Origin: Taxillus chinensis
Lineage: Eukaryota > Streptophyta > Magnoliopsida > Santalales > Loranthaceae
Length of the DNA stretch: 64,000 bases
Assembly: GCA_023512835.1 (NCBI GenBank)
Contig: CM042086.1
Span: 6,487,799-6,551,798, forward strand
Direction of reading: 5' to 3'
The notes under the pieces are model-generated. The model worked only from the letters and a program-made list of their open reading frames with translations. It was not told where the DNA came from and ran no database searches. The translations under genes and the position numbers were made by a program. Shown here piece by piece: positions 21,558 to 34,900 of this stretch (position 1 is the stretch's first letter; the number at the start of each line of letters is the position of its first letter).

Positions 21558-24500
21558 TTTTCTATTTCTTCTTCCACCTTTATAATTTGGATATACTCGT
21601 GTGCTTTTTTTTATAGGAGCATATTGCCTGATTTCATATTGACCTTCATAACCTCTCAAAAATTCATATGATTTGTATAAGTGTAAAATGGATTGGTCTG
21701 ATCCATCATGGGACGGCCCTAATTGCATTTCATATAGATTAAAAATAAATTGGTCCGATCCGATCCGCATATGAACCAGACCATTCCTTCTTTTCCTTTA
21801 TTCTTTTCCCTATCCCCTTAAATCCCTAATTTGGTGTGTTTCATATTCCATTAATTTAATATCCCATTAAAGCTTATGCCTTTCTCCAAATTCTCCACCA
21901 CAGCAAAGGATCAAAACTCATGCCTTTCGTTTTGTGGTAAATGAAGCCTAAAAGGACATCAGTCATGTGACACAAGTCATACGTGTTGGAGAACGTGACG
22001 AGAGTCACGCGATGGCTGATAGGATGGGAGATCTGATCCACGACGATGTAGCAGTGGGCTGGCGTCGGGCTGTAGTGCAGATTTGTAAAAGGTGGAATAA
22101 TTGGCCGTCACGCCGTATAGTCAGATCAGAGAGAGAGGAGAATGAGAAGGATGACACAGACACCATCGTTGACGCCGACGCCGACGCATACGAGAGCAGC
22201 AAATTATTGTCTGTCAGTGTTGATTCGAGTCAATGTCATTGTAACGAGTTGACATCTTCACGACTTCACATCTTGGTTGGTGTTGCGTCTCAGTGAGGAT
22301 GGCTAGTATTAATATAAGCATCTATAAAATAAACTAGGAAAACAATGAATAAAAATCGGGTTGGAAACTTAGAATAAGGCTTTTATTTCTAGGTAGATGA
22401 GTTCGCATACTGGTCCGTGTCCACACGGCTTGGTCCGTGTGGATCTTGATCCGTGTGGACCGGCCCATTTAAAGTCGTCATTTATATGGATAAGAATTAG
22501 AGCAGTCCAGTTTATTCTAGTTCGCGCAATTTACGGACTGGTGGTCCATATTACACTCATAATGATTTGTTCAGTGTGGTTTTCAGCTAGTCCTACCAAG
22601 TATTGGGTGTTAATACTTATGATAATGATGACAATATGGGATTGCACAATGGGTGGTTCGACAAAGATGGATGAGTGGTGCTGGCCATGAAAAATAAAAT
22701 GGTATAAAAATAACTCTCTTTTAATGTATAATTTATATTAAAATAAAGTAATGTGTTGAAAATAATTTTAGGCTACTTCATAGAATTTAACAATTTGCTT
22801 GTCAACTATGGAAAATAAGGATGCAAATAGAAAAGGCATGTAAATAAAAAGTTCATGTGTTTGATTGAGGCATAAAACTAGTGGGGTTGCGGAAAATATT
22901 TATTGATAGTCATGAAACGTTTTCAATGCCAGATGACTGTAAAAATGTGAAAACCTACTATAGTTATGATTTTTAAAATTGCTCATCTAACACATTTGTC
23001 ATTGTCCATTAAATAAGGTTAAATTGTTAATTTAAAAAAACTACTCCCAACAAAAGTTATATCAATTATTTTTTTCACATCTTTTTCACTCCAACCAAAT
23101 AATTATTTTTTATCATTTTGCTTTACACATTTTCCACCTGAAATTCCTTAATAATTTTTCTTACCCTTTGCCAAGCAACAGTTAAGTGTTTTATTTTCAT
23201 TTTTATTTTTGTATGCCTTCACACGGAGGGAATAAAAGGCTTAGTTCAATAGTGGCTCTTATAGTTTTTGGTCCCACATATGTGCTTTTGAATTGAAAAT
23301 TATATGGATGAGAAATTATCATGTTTTCACACCCTTAAAATGTTAAACACATTTACCTAACAATTTGTTTTAAAGATAATTAATATAAACAATAAATTAC
23401 TTATTAACCATAGTAATTAACACATTCACACTCTTCATACATTCGACTATCTTCTTCTCACTATGCACAACTCTCTTCAACTTCATTCATCTCTTCCCAA
23501 TCTTCCCATAACATGATAGTACCTTAACTGCAACAACAACTTCTCCTCTACCCAATGTTCAAACAAAACGACACCGCTATTTTTTTTGTTTTTATTTTTT
23601 GTTCGAATTTATCATTTGTTTATGTGTAATTCGTTTTGTAATCTTCAAACATATGTTGTATGTATGGCATAAAATTGAACAAAACATATTTATGGTGCAG
23701 ATTATCATCAATGTATATAGTTAAGGTTCGTTCAATAATTGTCAATAAAAACTTATGTGTTTGGAAACTAATTAACGAACAATTAGTTTATGTTAATATT
23801 CAAAAAGTCTTTTTATGTTCTACATTTGTTATTCGAACAACACATGCATGTATGTGTGTGTTTGAATTATTTACTTCAAACATATTTTTTTTTAACATAG
23901 CAAGTCAAACATTTACATTATGTTCCTAATATAGTCGTGGAACAGTATCTATATGTGAGGAGTTATGTTAATGTTATAATTGTTTATGTTATTATGTATA
24001 ACATTATTAACATGGTGTGAGATAAAACAACGGTTACTGCTTCATCTAAACGAATATATGATAAGGTCATACTTATTAAGTGTGCTTAAGCTTCTGTCCA
24101 GAGCACCTAATGCAAGACGAATACTAAAGTTAAAAGTGACTAACTTATCACTTCACATAAATTCTCGTAAAAGACATTCCTTTAAAAGGGTTACGGTCAT
24201 GATATTTCATTGATCTTAGTGGCTATCAATCATTTTTTAAAGCACACATTTTATGGTTTTACTTGTATTTTATTTGTTTGCTTGTTTCTTTTATAATAAA
24301 GAAAGTCATTACCCTTTTAGCGAGATCTTGTTTTTTGTATTGTGATAAAACTAAACATTGTCAAAACAGCACGTATAAGAAAGATTTTTATATAAAGATG
24401 ATTAACAGCAAACTTAGATTTAAGCATTGTCCCTTATAATTTTTTCTTGAAAATTCAAGCTAATTTATATTCACACGAGTGAGTTAAATAAAATGAACAA

Positions 24501-25820
24501 TTTATATTTCATGAATTAATTATAACATGTAAAAATGGTAATTATATTTATATATGATGGGTATATTAAAGCATTAGTAATAGACTTGTTCAAATTAAAA
24601 TTTAACTACATAATAGTTAAAATATTAAGAAAAAAAAGTATAATAATAGACCCAATATATGTTTGGTAAAGACATTATCATCATAGTGCAAATGTATTCA
24701 TTAACAAATCAAATTTAACATGAGCCTTAAACTATGGTATTCACGAATTATTTACGAACAATTGTTCATGAACACAATTGTAAAATCATTAAAATATGTA
24801 AAAAAAATTCACACGGTATACTTATCGCAAAAAAGTACAAGTACGTAACCGTTAGGCTATGTTATATATGTTTAATATATTTAAACAATTATTATATATA
24901 ATTTATAAAATATTATAATTAATAAACGAATAAATAAATAAAACATAAGTTCTAATAATAATATAAAGGTATATACTTATTAAGTTATATTTAATAAAAA
25001 TATTTTTATATAGCCGTTGATTTGGTAATTCATATTTATATATAATTTTCGTAAGCACAAATAATATTCACAAACTATTTGTAAATATTTGTTCACAATT
25101 CATGAACACCAAGGTTATGTCAGCGAATATGTCCGTGAACATTATATTCAAGTCAAATGTAATTTTGTTCATAAACGTTTAATTCATTTACATTACTAGC
25201 ATAAGTATGAGGAATGATAATGACGAAGACGACATAAGTTGAGTTGTGCTTCAATGGTGATGTTGAGGGGGTTTGTTGGTTTATATGTTAGGTCATTACT
25301 ACATAAAGAAATCCACTTGAAAAGGAGAATGTGATTTTATTTATTTATTTATTTATTTTTATAATAGAATTAATATTTTACTAAATAACAATAAATTGTT
25401 AATACTATTATTCAATGGGATAAAAATGGATAACTAAAATGATTTTCTATATATATATATTTATTTAATGTGCCTAATAATTTATTTATTTGTCTTAAAT
25501 ATAACCGCTTTTACTAATTTTTTATTTTTAAATTGTTATGGTTATCAATTTTCAGTTTTAAGTTTAAAAGCAAAAACAATAAGAGTATTTTTAGTTTTTT
25601 ATTTTTTAAATGTGATAAATTTTGTTGAATAATTTTTTTTTAAAACTGAAAATAACTAAAAATAAATTTATTATAGGAATCATCTAAATAAAAATTTTAT
25701 TATTTTAAAATTTTAATACCTAAATATAGCCATCATTTTTTTAAAATAAAAATTTAAAACATACCAATAAACATATTCCCATCTATTAAAAAAACCAGCA
25801 TTGCAAATATTTTAATCAAA
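21558..25820. other. Intergenic spacer before the Der GTPase gene
   Basis: No gene is supported. It includes a GC-richer stretch (about 21960-22300) with an unrecognised 109-codon open frame, and a patch (22400-22480) with repeated GGTCCGTGTGGA-like words in direct and inverted order. Several AT-rich frames of 60-97 codons lack any known domain. Words such as TTCATGAACA and GTTCATGAACAC around 24740-25195 resemble the interior of the hAT-like elements at 7515 and 62970, so a degraded copy may lie there. Confidence 0.4.
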
Positions 25821-25830
25821 TTATAAATAA
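25821..25830 (+). promoter_or_regulatory. Probable TATA box of the Der GTPase gene
   Basis: TTATAAATAA lies about 100 bp upstream of the ATG at 25926. A purine-rich stretch follows before the start codon. Confidence 0.4.
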
Positions 25831-25925
25831 ACGCGAGCGAAAAAAGAAAAAAAGAAAAAAGAAACGAGGAGATTGCCCAACCCCACTGGTGACCGTGTGG
25901 ACTGCGCTCCTGTCCACTCGTGGCG

Positions 25926-28900
25926 ATGTCGATTCACAGTCCGTACTGGTCACCCTCCGCCGCTTTTTCCGTCTCCCACATTTCTTGGGTTTCATGTCCA
26001 TGCTTCACCTTCGTCCCTAGCCTACCAGTCCCATCCACCACCTCTCCTTCACCAATCTCCACTTCCTTCAGGGTTTCACACCCTCGCCCTGCGTGGCGCT
26101 CTAACCTTTTACTCCGAGCCCTTCGCCCTCCCACCATCGATTTCTCAAACGCCGCGGAGTCCGATGAGGAATTCGGTGATTCCGACGGTGCAGATGTCGC
26201 GGACAATGATGACGAGGATGGCGACGATGACGCTGTTGATGTCGAAGCGCTTGAAAAGGAAGCCAGAGACGCTGTCCGCGAGTACTCGCTGGCATTGTCT
26301 CAAGAATTGAGTACTTCTGGTGCGTTCTCTCTGGGCTGCAATTTTCACAATTCGTTTGTCTCTGGAGCGTTAGAATATTAAGTATTTCTCAAGACTATTC
26401 AGTATTAACGACCCGTGCTAAGATGGGTTTGGTTTCATATCTGCAGTTTATTTCATTCGATAATTTAATTATCCGCTAATTGACTTATGGTACGCTCAGT
26501 TTGACTGCTTCATTTTACATGTCAAATGTGTCCCTGTGTTAAGATGGGATTGGTTGTTTTTTGTGCAGTTTCATTCATTAGAATTAAGGCCTAGATCATG
26601 GGGTAGAATTTTAGAAGAGATGTGACAGAGGTTTGTGCGCCCAACGAACCAAAAATTTAAAGCAGCCACCCCTACAAGCAGATACAAACTGATGGTCTAA
26701 CACGGTAAACACAACATTGGGTTGATGTTGGACAGATAGAACTCGGATGGGGGCACCGTCTAATGGCATTGGTAGAGCAGTCTCAGCTTTGAAACTGGTC
26801 AAATCTTCAACATTGAAAACGTGACTATTTGTGTAGTTAGGGGGGAAATCAACGACATAAGCATTAGGTCCTAATTTCTTTAAAATTTTAGAGGGTCCCG
26901 CCCGACTAGCATGAAGCTTGTTGTTGCTACTGAGAGGAAAGCATTCTGGCCATAGACGAATCATCACTTGATCATCAACTTCAAATTTCTTATCCCACCT
27001 CTGTAAATTGGCATGTTGAGCATTAATTTCTATTTGTAGGGCTATTTTCTTCTAAATCTCTTCATGAACAAACATCATATGAACAACAAAGTCAACACTA
27101 ACCTCACTCATTCGTTGTGGAAGGGGGAATGAAATTGTGTCAAAGGGCGTACGTGGGTCCCTACTGTAAACAAGTTGAAATGGGCAACCCAAGAACAAAA
27201 TGCATGCTCAGATCTACCCATAGAAGAAGTGGGATAGGTAGTGGAGCATAAAGGCTGATGTTTTCCTTCGTACCTTTGTTGATTTGGCAGGTTTGACATT
27301 TGGACATGACTATGTGGACATCGTGTCGCATATGCAGCCAAAAGAAACGGTCGGTCATCAGCAAATAGGTTTTGTCAAGGCCAAAATATACCGTCAACCC
27401 TCCTCCATGGTGCTCTGTTATAATAAAATCACGCAGCGATTCTCTTGGTACACAAATACAATCACTCTTTGTGATGAACCCATCTGATAAGGAAAAGTCA
27501 GTTTTGGAGGTGTTGTTGGCCTGTAGTGTTGCCTGGATTTCTCTAAAGTTATGGTTTGTCGCATATTCCTCTTTCATGGAATCAAAACCAACAACATTAA
27601 CAGGAAATGTGGTCGTCTACTAAATGTATCTGCCACGTTATTCTGGTGCCCAATTGTGTGTTGAATCACAAAGTCGAATTGTGGAAGTTAGTCGAACCAT
27701 CTACATTGTAAAGTTGTGCTGATAGCATATCTTTATGAATTTCAGGCCTTAAACCCTTCAAATATCAAGCCAAAACTTGCATCATGGTCTTGTTCCTCAT
27801 AGTATGGAATCGCTCTGGATACTGGTCCAATGTAGCTTTTTTGCCTTGGATTTATTGTAGCATATCTTCATAGATAAGTTGTTCATAATTTACATGCAAA
27901 TATTTTGTTTCTAACCATTCCTTCATGTCTACCCATTTGATAATAGGAACCTGATGAGTTCTCCTGAGTCTTTCTTCTACGCTACTCCACCATGCACGAG
28001 CTAAACCTTTGAACTTCAATTTCACAAACCAAATCTTGTGTTCTTTAGGCATTGAGACCCAATCGAAATTGTCTTCAAGTGTAGTAATCCAATCAAAAAA
28101 GCATCTAGATTGAGCTTGCCTAAAAAGTATGCTACCTCCACCTTCATACGTTGGAATCGTCTGGGGTATTTTGTCGAGCATCTACGTTGCCTGGTTTTCC
28201 TGGTACAGTCTTGGGTTTTGTGTCTAACCCCGCCTATTTGCACTTCCTCAATGTTATCTCTGTTGTCCCCAATTTCGTCTTGTCTTCTTGGCCCTCGTTG
28301 TGCATTCTTGAGTGGTCCTCCCACGACATGGCTGCTATGCTTGTCAAGCATGCCCGAATGGTGCAACACCATGCCCAAGGTTTGGGACAATTGATCGAGT
28401 TGTTGCTGGACGCTGGATAAAGCTTGTGCTGAATGTCTGGGTTGGGAACAGTGGTACTGTGATCCATAATGTTGTATGAATGCCCGCTCCTGGTGTTTGG
28501 CATGAGGAAATGTTCTAATCGCACCGGCTTTGATTTCACTTTGATACCACAACAAAAATAAACAAAGGAATTCCAGTATTTCACCAACCTAAGTACATGT
28601 TTGGAATCTCTCCAAGTAAATGACAGGTGTACAAAAGCAATATGCTTAAAATAATCAAAGCATGGCTTTAAATAGCCAAATACAAGCAATAACTACTTTT
28701 AGAGTGGGCAATTAATTACAACCAAATCATTAACTAAATAAAACATGACCCATGTTCCACCACTCGTTCCTAGAAACAGGTGAGAGTTTATTGACAATTG
28801 CGTCTATCAACTGCATCAAGATGGCTTTGAAAAAAATATCTTAATGAAGAAAAATAGAATTTTCAATTGATTTTTTGAGAAAAATTGACACATACAGAAT

Positions 28901-31900
28901 TCATGAAAAAAATGAATCTAGATTGATTTTGGGTACTCAAATTGCATTTGAAGCATGCCCCCAGAAGAAATGCCTGTTTCCTCATCGTGTAACACTCGTT
29001 GTCTTCATATGCATTATTGAAAACCTTGGGGTGTAATGTATTATTTTGATTTTAAGTTCTTGATTTTTGCAAGCCTTGGCTTCAAGATGAGAGGTTGGCT
29101 TGATCAAATAAATGTTGCCCAAACACTTTAGTTAAAGTACAGCAATGATTTAATGGCACCGTGGTGCTCAGTTCATAGTCAATGGTGTTGGTCCGTAGAG
29201 AACATCAGAACATTTAGGTGTACTCCACTTTCTCTGAACCTTTAAAATTCATGCCCTTGTTTTAATACGAAGGTTTGTGATGAATATAATATTGATAGGG
29301 GTCAATCCATGCAACGAAGTGTTCATGGATGATGTGATCAACATCTACTATCCTATTTCGTGGATCCTTTGATTATAGAGTCTACTTATTCTGTCCACCT
29401 TATTTGGCTTTCATTATGTATTATTTTTCCTTATATATGTTTATTATGTATTTTTAGTTTATGATTTTTCGTTTCCTATTCTACAGGATTGTAATGGCCT
29501 TGCCATAGGTGACTCCTTTCCTTTTTCCTCACATGGTTTACAACCCTAAAAATAGGGACAATACTTCATTTGTAAGGGACACCTTTTGATATTGAAATTG
29601 TCTACAAAATTGATTGAAATCAATGTATTTCTCCCTTATGTGGTTGGGAAACCCTAGGGGTAGTGGTTCTTTTGGGGTTGAATCACCTAGTCTCTCAATT
29701 TATTTATTTAATAGTAAGTTGCCTATCCAAAATTTGTCCTAAATCAGATATGCCCCCAATTTGAATGTATCCTGCCTTATTTGTGTTTCAAAAGTTAAAC
29801 CCATCTGAAATTAACTGGCTTTATATGATGTTGCTGCATTTTCATGAAGTTTTTATCTCCTTTTCTGTACCAACATATTGACATCCTTTTACTATGGTTT
29901 GCCTGATTATTCTTCAACCTTAATTTTGTTTCCAAAGCTAAGCTCGTCTTAAATTAAGCGACATTGTTAGACGTTGCTGCATTTTGTGTAGTCTATATTG
30001 CGTATTTCTGTGTTATCATATCGGTGCCTTTTTTGTATGGTTTGAGTTTGACTGATTATTCATCGGCCTTATTTGTGTGTCAAAGGCATCTGAAGTTAAC
30101 TTCATTTTCTTTTATATTGTTTCTGCATTTTCCTGATGACTATATTACCTTTTTTCTGCTCACGTATTGGCATCCTTTAGTATGATCTGACTCTATTATC
30201 TGATGGTGTCAGGAGCTGAAACAAATTATCAAAAGGATGACGGTGCAAAGAAGAAAAGGCATAAAAGGGTATATGGAAGTGTTAGTTTGCATCCTTCTTT
30301 TGTTTCTTTCTTAAACTTTGTTTTGATTTTGCAATTGTTTTCCCTTCTGCTTCAATTGGTACAAATATGAAGCTAAAAGATTGATACACTAGACTGCTGC
30401 GATGATACATATGGGTGTAAATCACAGCAATATATTTAATGTTTGGTGCTGCAGCTGAAATCTGAAATTAATATTTAATTGATTTATAAATCTTAATGTC
30501 TCAACTACTAAAGTGCTTGGGCCATCCAGAAAACCGTATTTCATGTCTTCCAAAAGCCAACTTACTCAATTATGTGTATTCAAGTTAGAATACATTGAAA
30601 TGTGTTGAGCATAAGCTGCTCTGGCTGATGTCATTGATGATAATTTCCAAGTGATGCATTTGCATCTCAGTTGGCGCCTGCCATGATATTTGAAGTCAAT
30701 GCAAGGATATGGATATATTTTGAACGACAACAACTAGCGAATGTCATCGTTAATGGCGGTGATCAAGCAATTTCATGTTGGAGTGGCTGATGGCAGAGGT
30801 GAATAAGTTTTGTTAGATTATTATTATTATTTTTAGTGTTAGAATATTACAATTAGTGATACATTATTATAATATTTTAGCATGTAACCAGGTATTCAAG
30901 TATTAGTGATATATTATTATTTTTAGTATTACTATGGAACTAGCATGTAACCAGGTATTCAAAACTAGAGAGACAAGCTCCTCCTTCTCTCTAACCCTAC
31001 CCTTTTTTCCGGCGGCACTCCAGCATCACTCCGGCGGCTGCCTCCTACGGCTTTCGTGATGTCACCCTCTTTCGGCAGGCTGTTCGCCAAAGGTGCTTCT
31101 CTTCCTGCACTTTCCGGTCACTTGAGTGTCAAGGCTTATGCCTCCACTAAATCGACTTTATTCTACTGTTTCTCTTCTTCTCCTTCTTTTGGGGTGAAAG
31201 ATGGCTTTCTGACCATTATTTTCCTGACGGATGATCTTACTCATTCTGCTCGGAACTTTTCCTTTACGGCCTTGCTGAAATTCTTCTCTGGCAGGCCGCA
31301 GCTCCACTCCCTCCGTCGATACTTCAATAATGAGCATTTTTTAGGCGACTTTGTCATCGGCCTCTTTGCCTCTAATACTCTCATGGTGCGCTTTGATTTG
31401 GAAGAGGATATCTTCCGCCTCCTTTCTAGGCTCTGTTGTTTCATTCTTTCGTTTTCTTATTGGATCTTTCGTTGGGTGGCCGGTGATGATCTTAACAATG
31501 GTGAATATTTGACTCTCATCTAGATTTTTCTTCCTTACCTCCCGTTGCAATTTTTTCATCCCGATTTACTTTAGCCTATTACTTCATCCTTTGGTACGTT
31601 ATTGGCCATGGATTTGCCAACCACCATGCTTACTTGCCCAAGCGAGGCCCATTTTTTCGTGGAATTGGACATCCGGTTGGCCTCCCTTCCACCATCTGGA
31701 TTGGGTCATCCTTTGGGTTTTTCCAGTCTGTTCGGTACCACAAGTTGCTGGCGTTTCAGTCCGCGCGTCCCGGCCTTGCCCCAACCCCTGTTTTGGCCCC
31801 TGACGGATTGACTGTTGCCCCGCCGGTTGTTTCCTTGCCGCGGAGGTGTTGGCATCCCCTCCCGCTTGACGTTTTGGTCTCTGCCCTCTCCGAGCCGGTG

Positions 31901-34900
31901 TCGCATCCGGCTAGGTCCGCGTCAGCTTCTCCTCCTTTGGCGGGCCATCCGGCTGCGCTCCCTCCAGCTTGACCTTCCTCGCTAGCATCGCTTGGAGCCT
32001 GATCAGCGTCGTCTCGTCGGCCGGCCTCGGCTCTTGTGTCGTTGACCGATGCACCGACCTCTCCACCTCCTCCCCATGATGTCCAGCTAGCCGATGCGGC
32101 TCCCGTGGTCATTGTTGGCCTCGAGACCGAGGTGGTCGATTATCTCGATGTTTGATGCGGTGCCGCGATGACCGCGTCTCATGGTTTGCCGTGTGGCGTC
32201 AATGGGGAGTCTCGTCCCCTTGGGTGTGTATCCGGTTTTCCGGCTGAGATAGCCTCGGAGCTGGAGTAGTTACGTGCCCATAAAGCCATTAGAGTGGTTT
32301 TGGGGGTGACCTGTGAGGGCTTTGATCCCTCTGATTTGTTGCGGAATATCGAAGCTCGGTATCAGGCTCGGATGGTTTCTGCCTCGTCTTTTAGGCCGTC
32401 TAGGAGCACCGGCTCTAAATGTGCACGGGAGCTCAATCAGCTTGCCTTTTCGATTAATTATGATGCTGGGATATCTCGGCCTTCTCGGCTGAGGTAGTCG
32501 GCTCTTTTGGGATCTTTTCTCTTGTCTATTTTTAGGCTTTATCTTAGTCCCATTGTGGTTTCATTGTATTTTGCGTTTTGGGCTTGTTTCTTGGGTATGG
32601 CTATCCTTTAGCTAATTTATGTGTTCCTTGTTTTTTTTAATATAATGTTTTTACTTATATAAAAAATATTTTAGTATTAGTAGGTTTGGTCCATTAGGTT
32701 AAAAGGTCTAGGTCAAATAACTTTTGGGGGTAAGAAGCAAGTCACCCTATATCTATATATGTGTATCTACCTTTAACAATAATACATTCAAAATTTATTA
32801 CATTTATCAAAACTAGGGCTAAAGGTTAGGGTTTTGAGTTTCACTTCCACCGACATTTTTTTGTTGACATGATTTGTCTTGCCATATGATATTTCAGCCT
32901 ATGTGTGTTCTCTTGTTTGTGTCATTGGAATACAAGGTTGCTTTGAAGAGCTAGTGGCTTGAACTTCTAGTACATGCTTGCTAGGGTTTTGTGAATGCTC
33001 AATATATGTTCAATTGATTTTCTAAAAAATGGTGCTATTTTATGTGGTGTGAACCTACATCCATGTGGAGTATATATGATGTGGTTTGGGCATGCTTTTG
33101 AAAAATGATTATTAGTATTGACATTACGGTTTTTCAGACTTACATCTATTTAAATTTCTTGTGTGAGATTTGGTTTTCCATTTTTCCTAACTAGCTTGTG
33201 TTACTAGCTAACTTGTTAGCTAGTGTTTGATCACTTTTGGGGATTGGTTGTTGTAGGCATATATTTATCAAGCTCAGTTGACTTGTTTGAGTTAATCTGC
33301 TAGTCAGGTTGAATTGGACCAAAAATGAGTCAACTTGGATACAAAACTTGTGTGTATTAGGAACCTGTTTGAGTCAAATCTTGATTCGGCTTGATTAGTC
33401 TGAGTCAAGTCAGATCTAATCAACTTAAATTAATTAAACTAAAAATAAATAAATATATTGACAATTGGGTAAACAAAGGTTTTAATAGGGGTATATTCTA
33501 AAGGTATTTAATGCTATTATTATTAGTTATCAAATATTTAAAACTCAAATTTCCAAGGAAATAATTGTAAATGATTTGCCTTTCCAATTTTAAAAGTTGG
33601 CTTTTTTATAGAAGTGAAGAAATTATGTTTGCTTATACATTTTTGTGGGTCATAAAAGACTTTCTTTAAAAATAGTGAGCATACAAGAAGTGCATTGATA
33701 GGAACAACAAACAATAATAGGAGAAAAGAAGGAAAACATAAAAAAGCAAAAAAATTAAAAAGCATTAAAACAAACATCTCGCAATTATGTCAAAAATACT
33801 AGAGAAATAATCCTCCTCCGAAACATACTTCTAATCCAAGAGGGATCTGAAGAAGGATAATTTGAGCTTCTCCATACTCCTTTCACAATTCCCAAAGGGA
33901 CATACATTCTACTCACGCCAAATGCGCAAATAATGCAATGAGGAGTCACATGCCAAACTAAAGAGAGCCTACTCATCGAACCAAATCGACAAAAGAAAAG
34001 GCTAGCAAGGGTTGGAAGCATCACCCAATTTACCCCAAACGAACTTAAAAGCAAAACCCATAGCATTTGAACCACCAGACAATGAAGAAGGATGTGTACT
34101 CCTTTGCCGCCTTGCACTAACAACACCAACTAACAAGTACCTACCCACGACGTTGAACACTATCAATAGTTAAAATCTTTCCTAGCACAATAGATGTCTC
34201 CTGCTTGGGTGGCTCTAAACAGTGCGATTAGTTGATCCTTGAGCTCACCCCACTACCCCAATGGTTGCCGTTGTTCGCGCCACTGGAACCATGCTAGTGC
34301 CTTACCTTCCAAGCAAACACCTGTTGTTGCTAACCTTTACTTTTATGAGAAACCATTAAAAGTAAAATAGTGTTCCACCATTCATGCACATCTGCTGTTT
34401 CGAATATGAGCATTTTTACTTTTTGAATCCTGAAATCTGGCTCCTGAGGATGCCCATGCCAATTTTGTGCCGTAGAGGCCCTGTCCCCATTCCAGCCCTC
34501 CTTTCTCGATTTCCAAAATTGCTAGCCTAGGAGCCATTTCCCACGTCAAGCCCTTGCACCCAAGGCCCGGCGCCATAGTGGGTCACACTCTCTTGCCCCA
34601 TGCCTCCTCCCTAGCGAGTTCGTTCTCCTCTCCTTTGCCTAGGGCCATGCTCCCTCCTAGACAGTGTTGTAGCTCTATGCCAGTCCTCCCCCGGTCTTAG
34701 TACCTCTCCAAATGGCTCTGTTCGTCCACCATCGTTTTGCCCTAGTCGTTGTCCTGGATGCCCAAGGTTTGGTCCTTTAGTGAACGAGGCTGCTCACTAA
34801 CGGGTCAACCTCCTTGGGACTGTAGCTAGGATCACCTTGCCAGCCACGAACTCCTCTTCCCCATGATGGCCAGATGTGCTCCATTTGCGTTAGGGCTGTC

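Noticed and set aside
21967..22296. 109-codon open frame in the spacer
   Set aside because: No recognisable domain, no splice partners, and acidic Asp-Ala repeats suggest low-complexity sequence; kept only as a note on the spacer.
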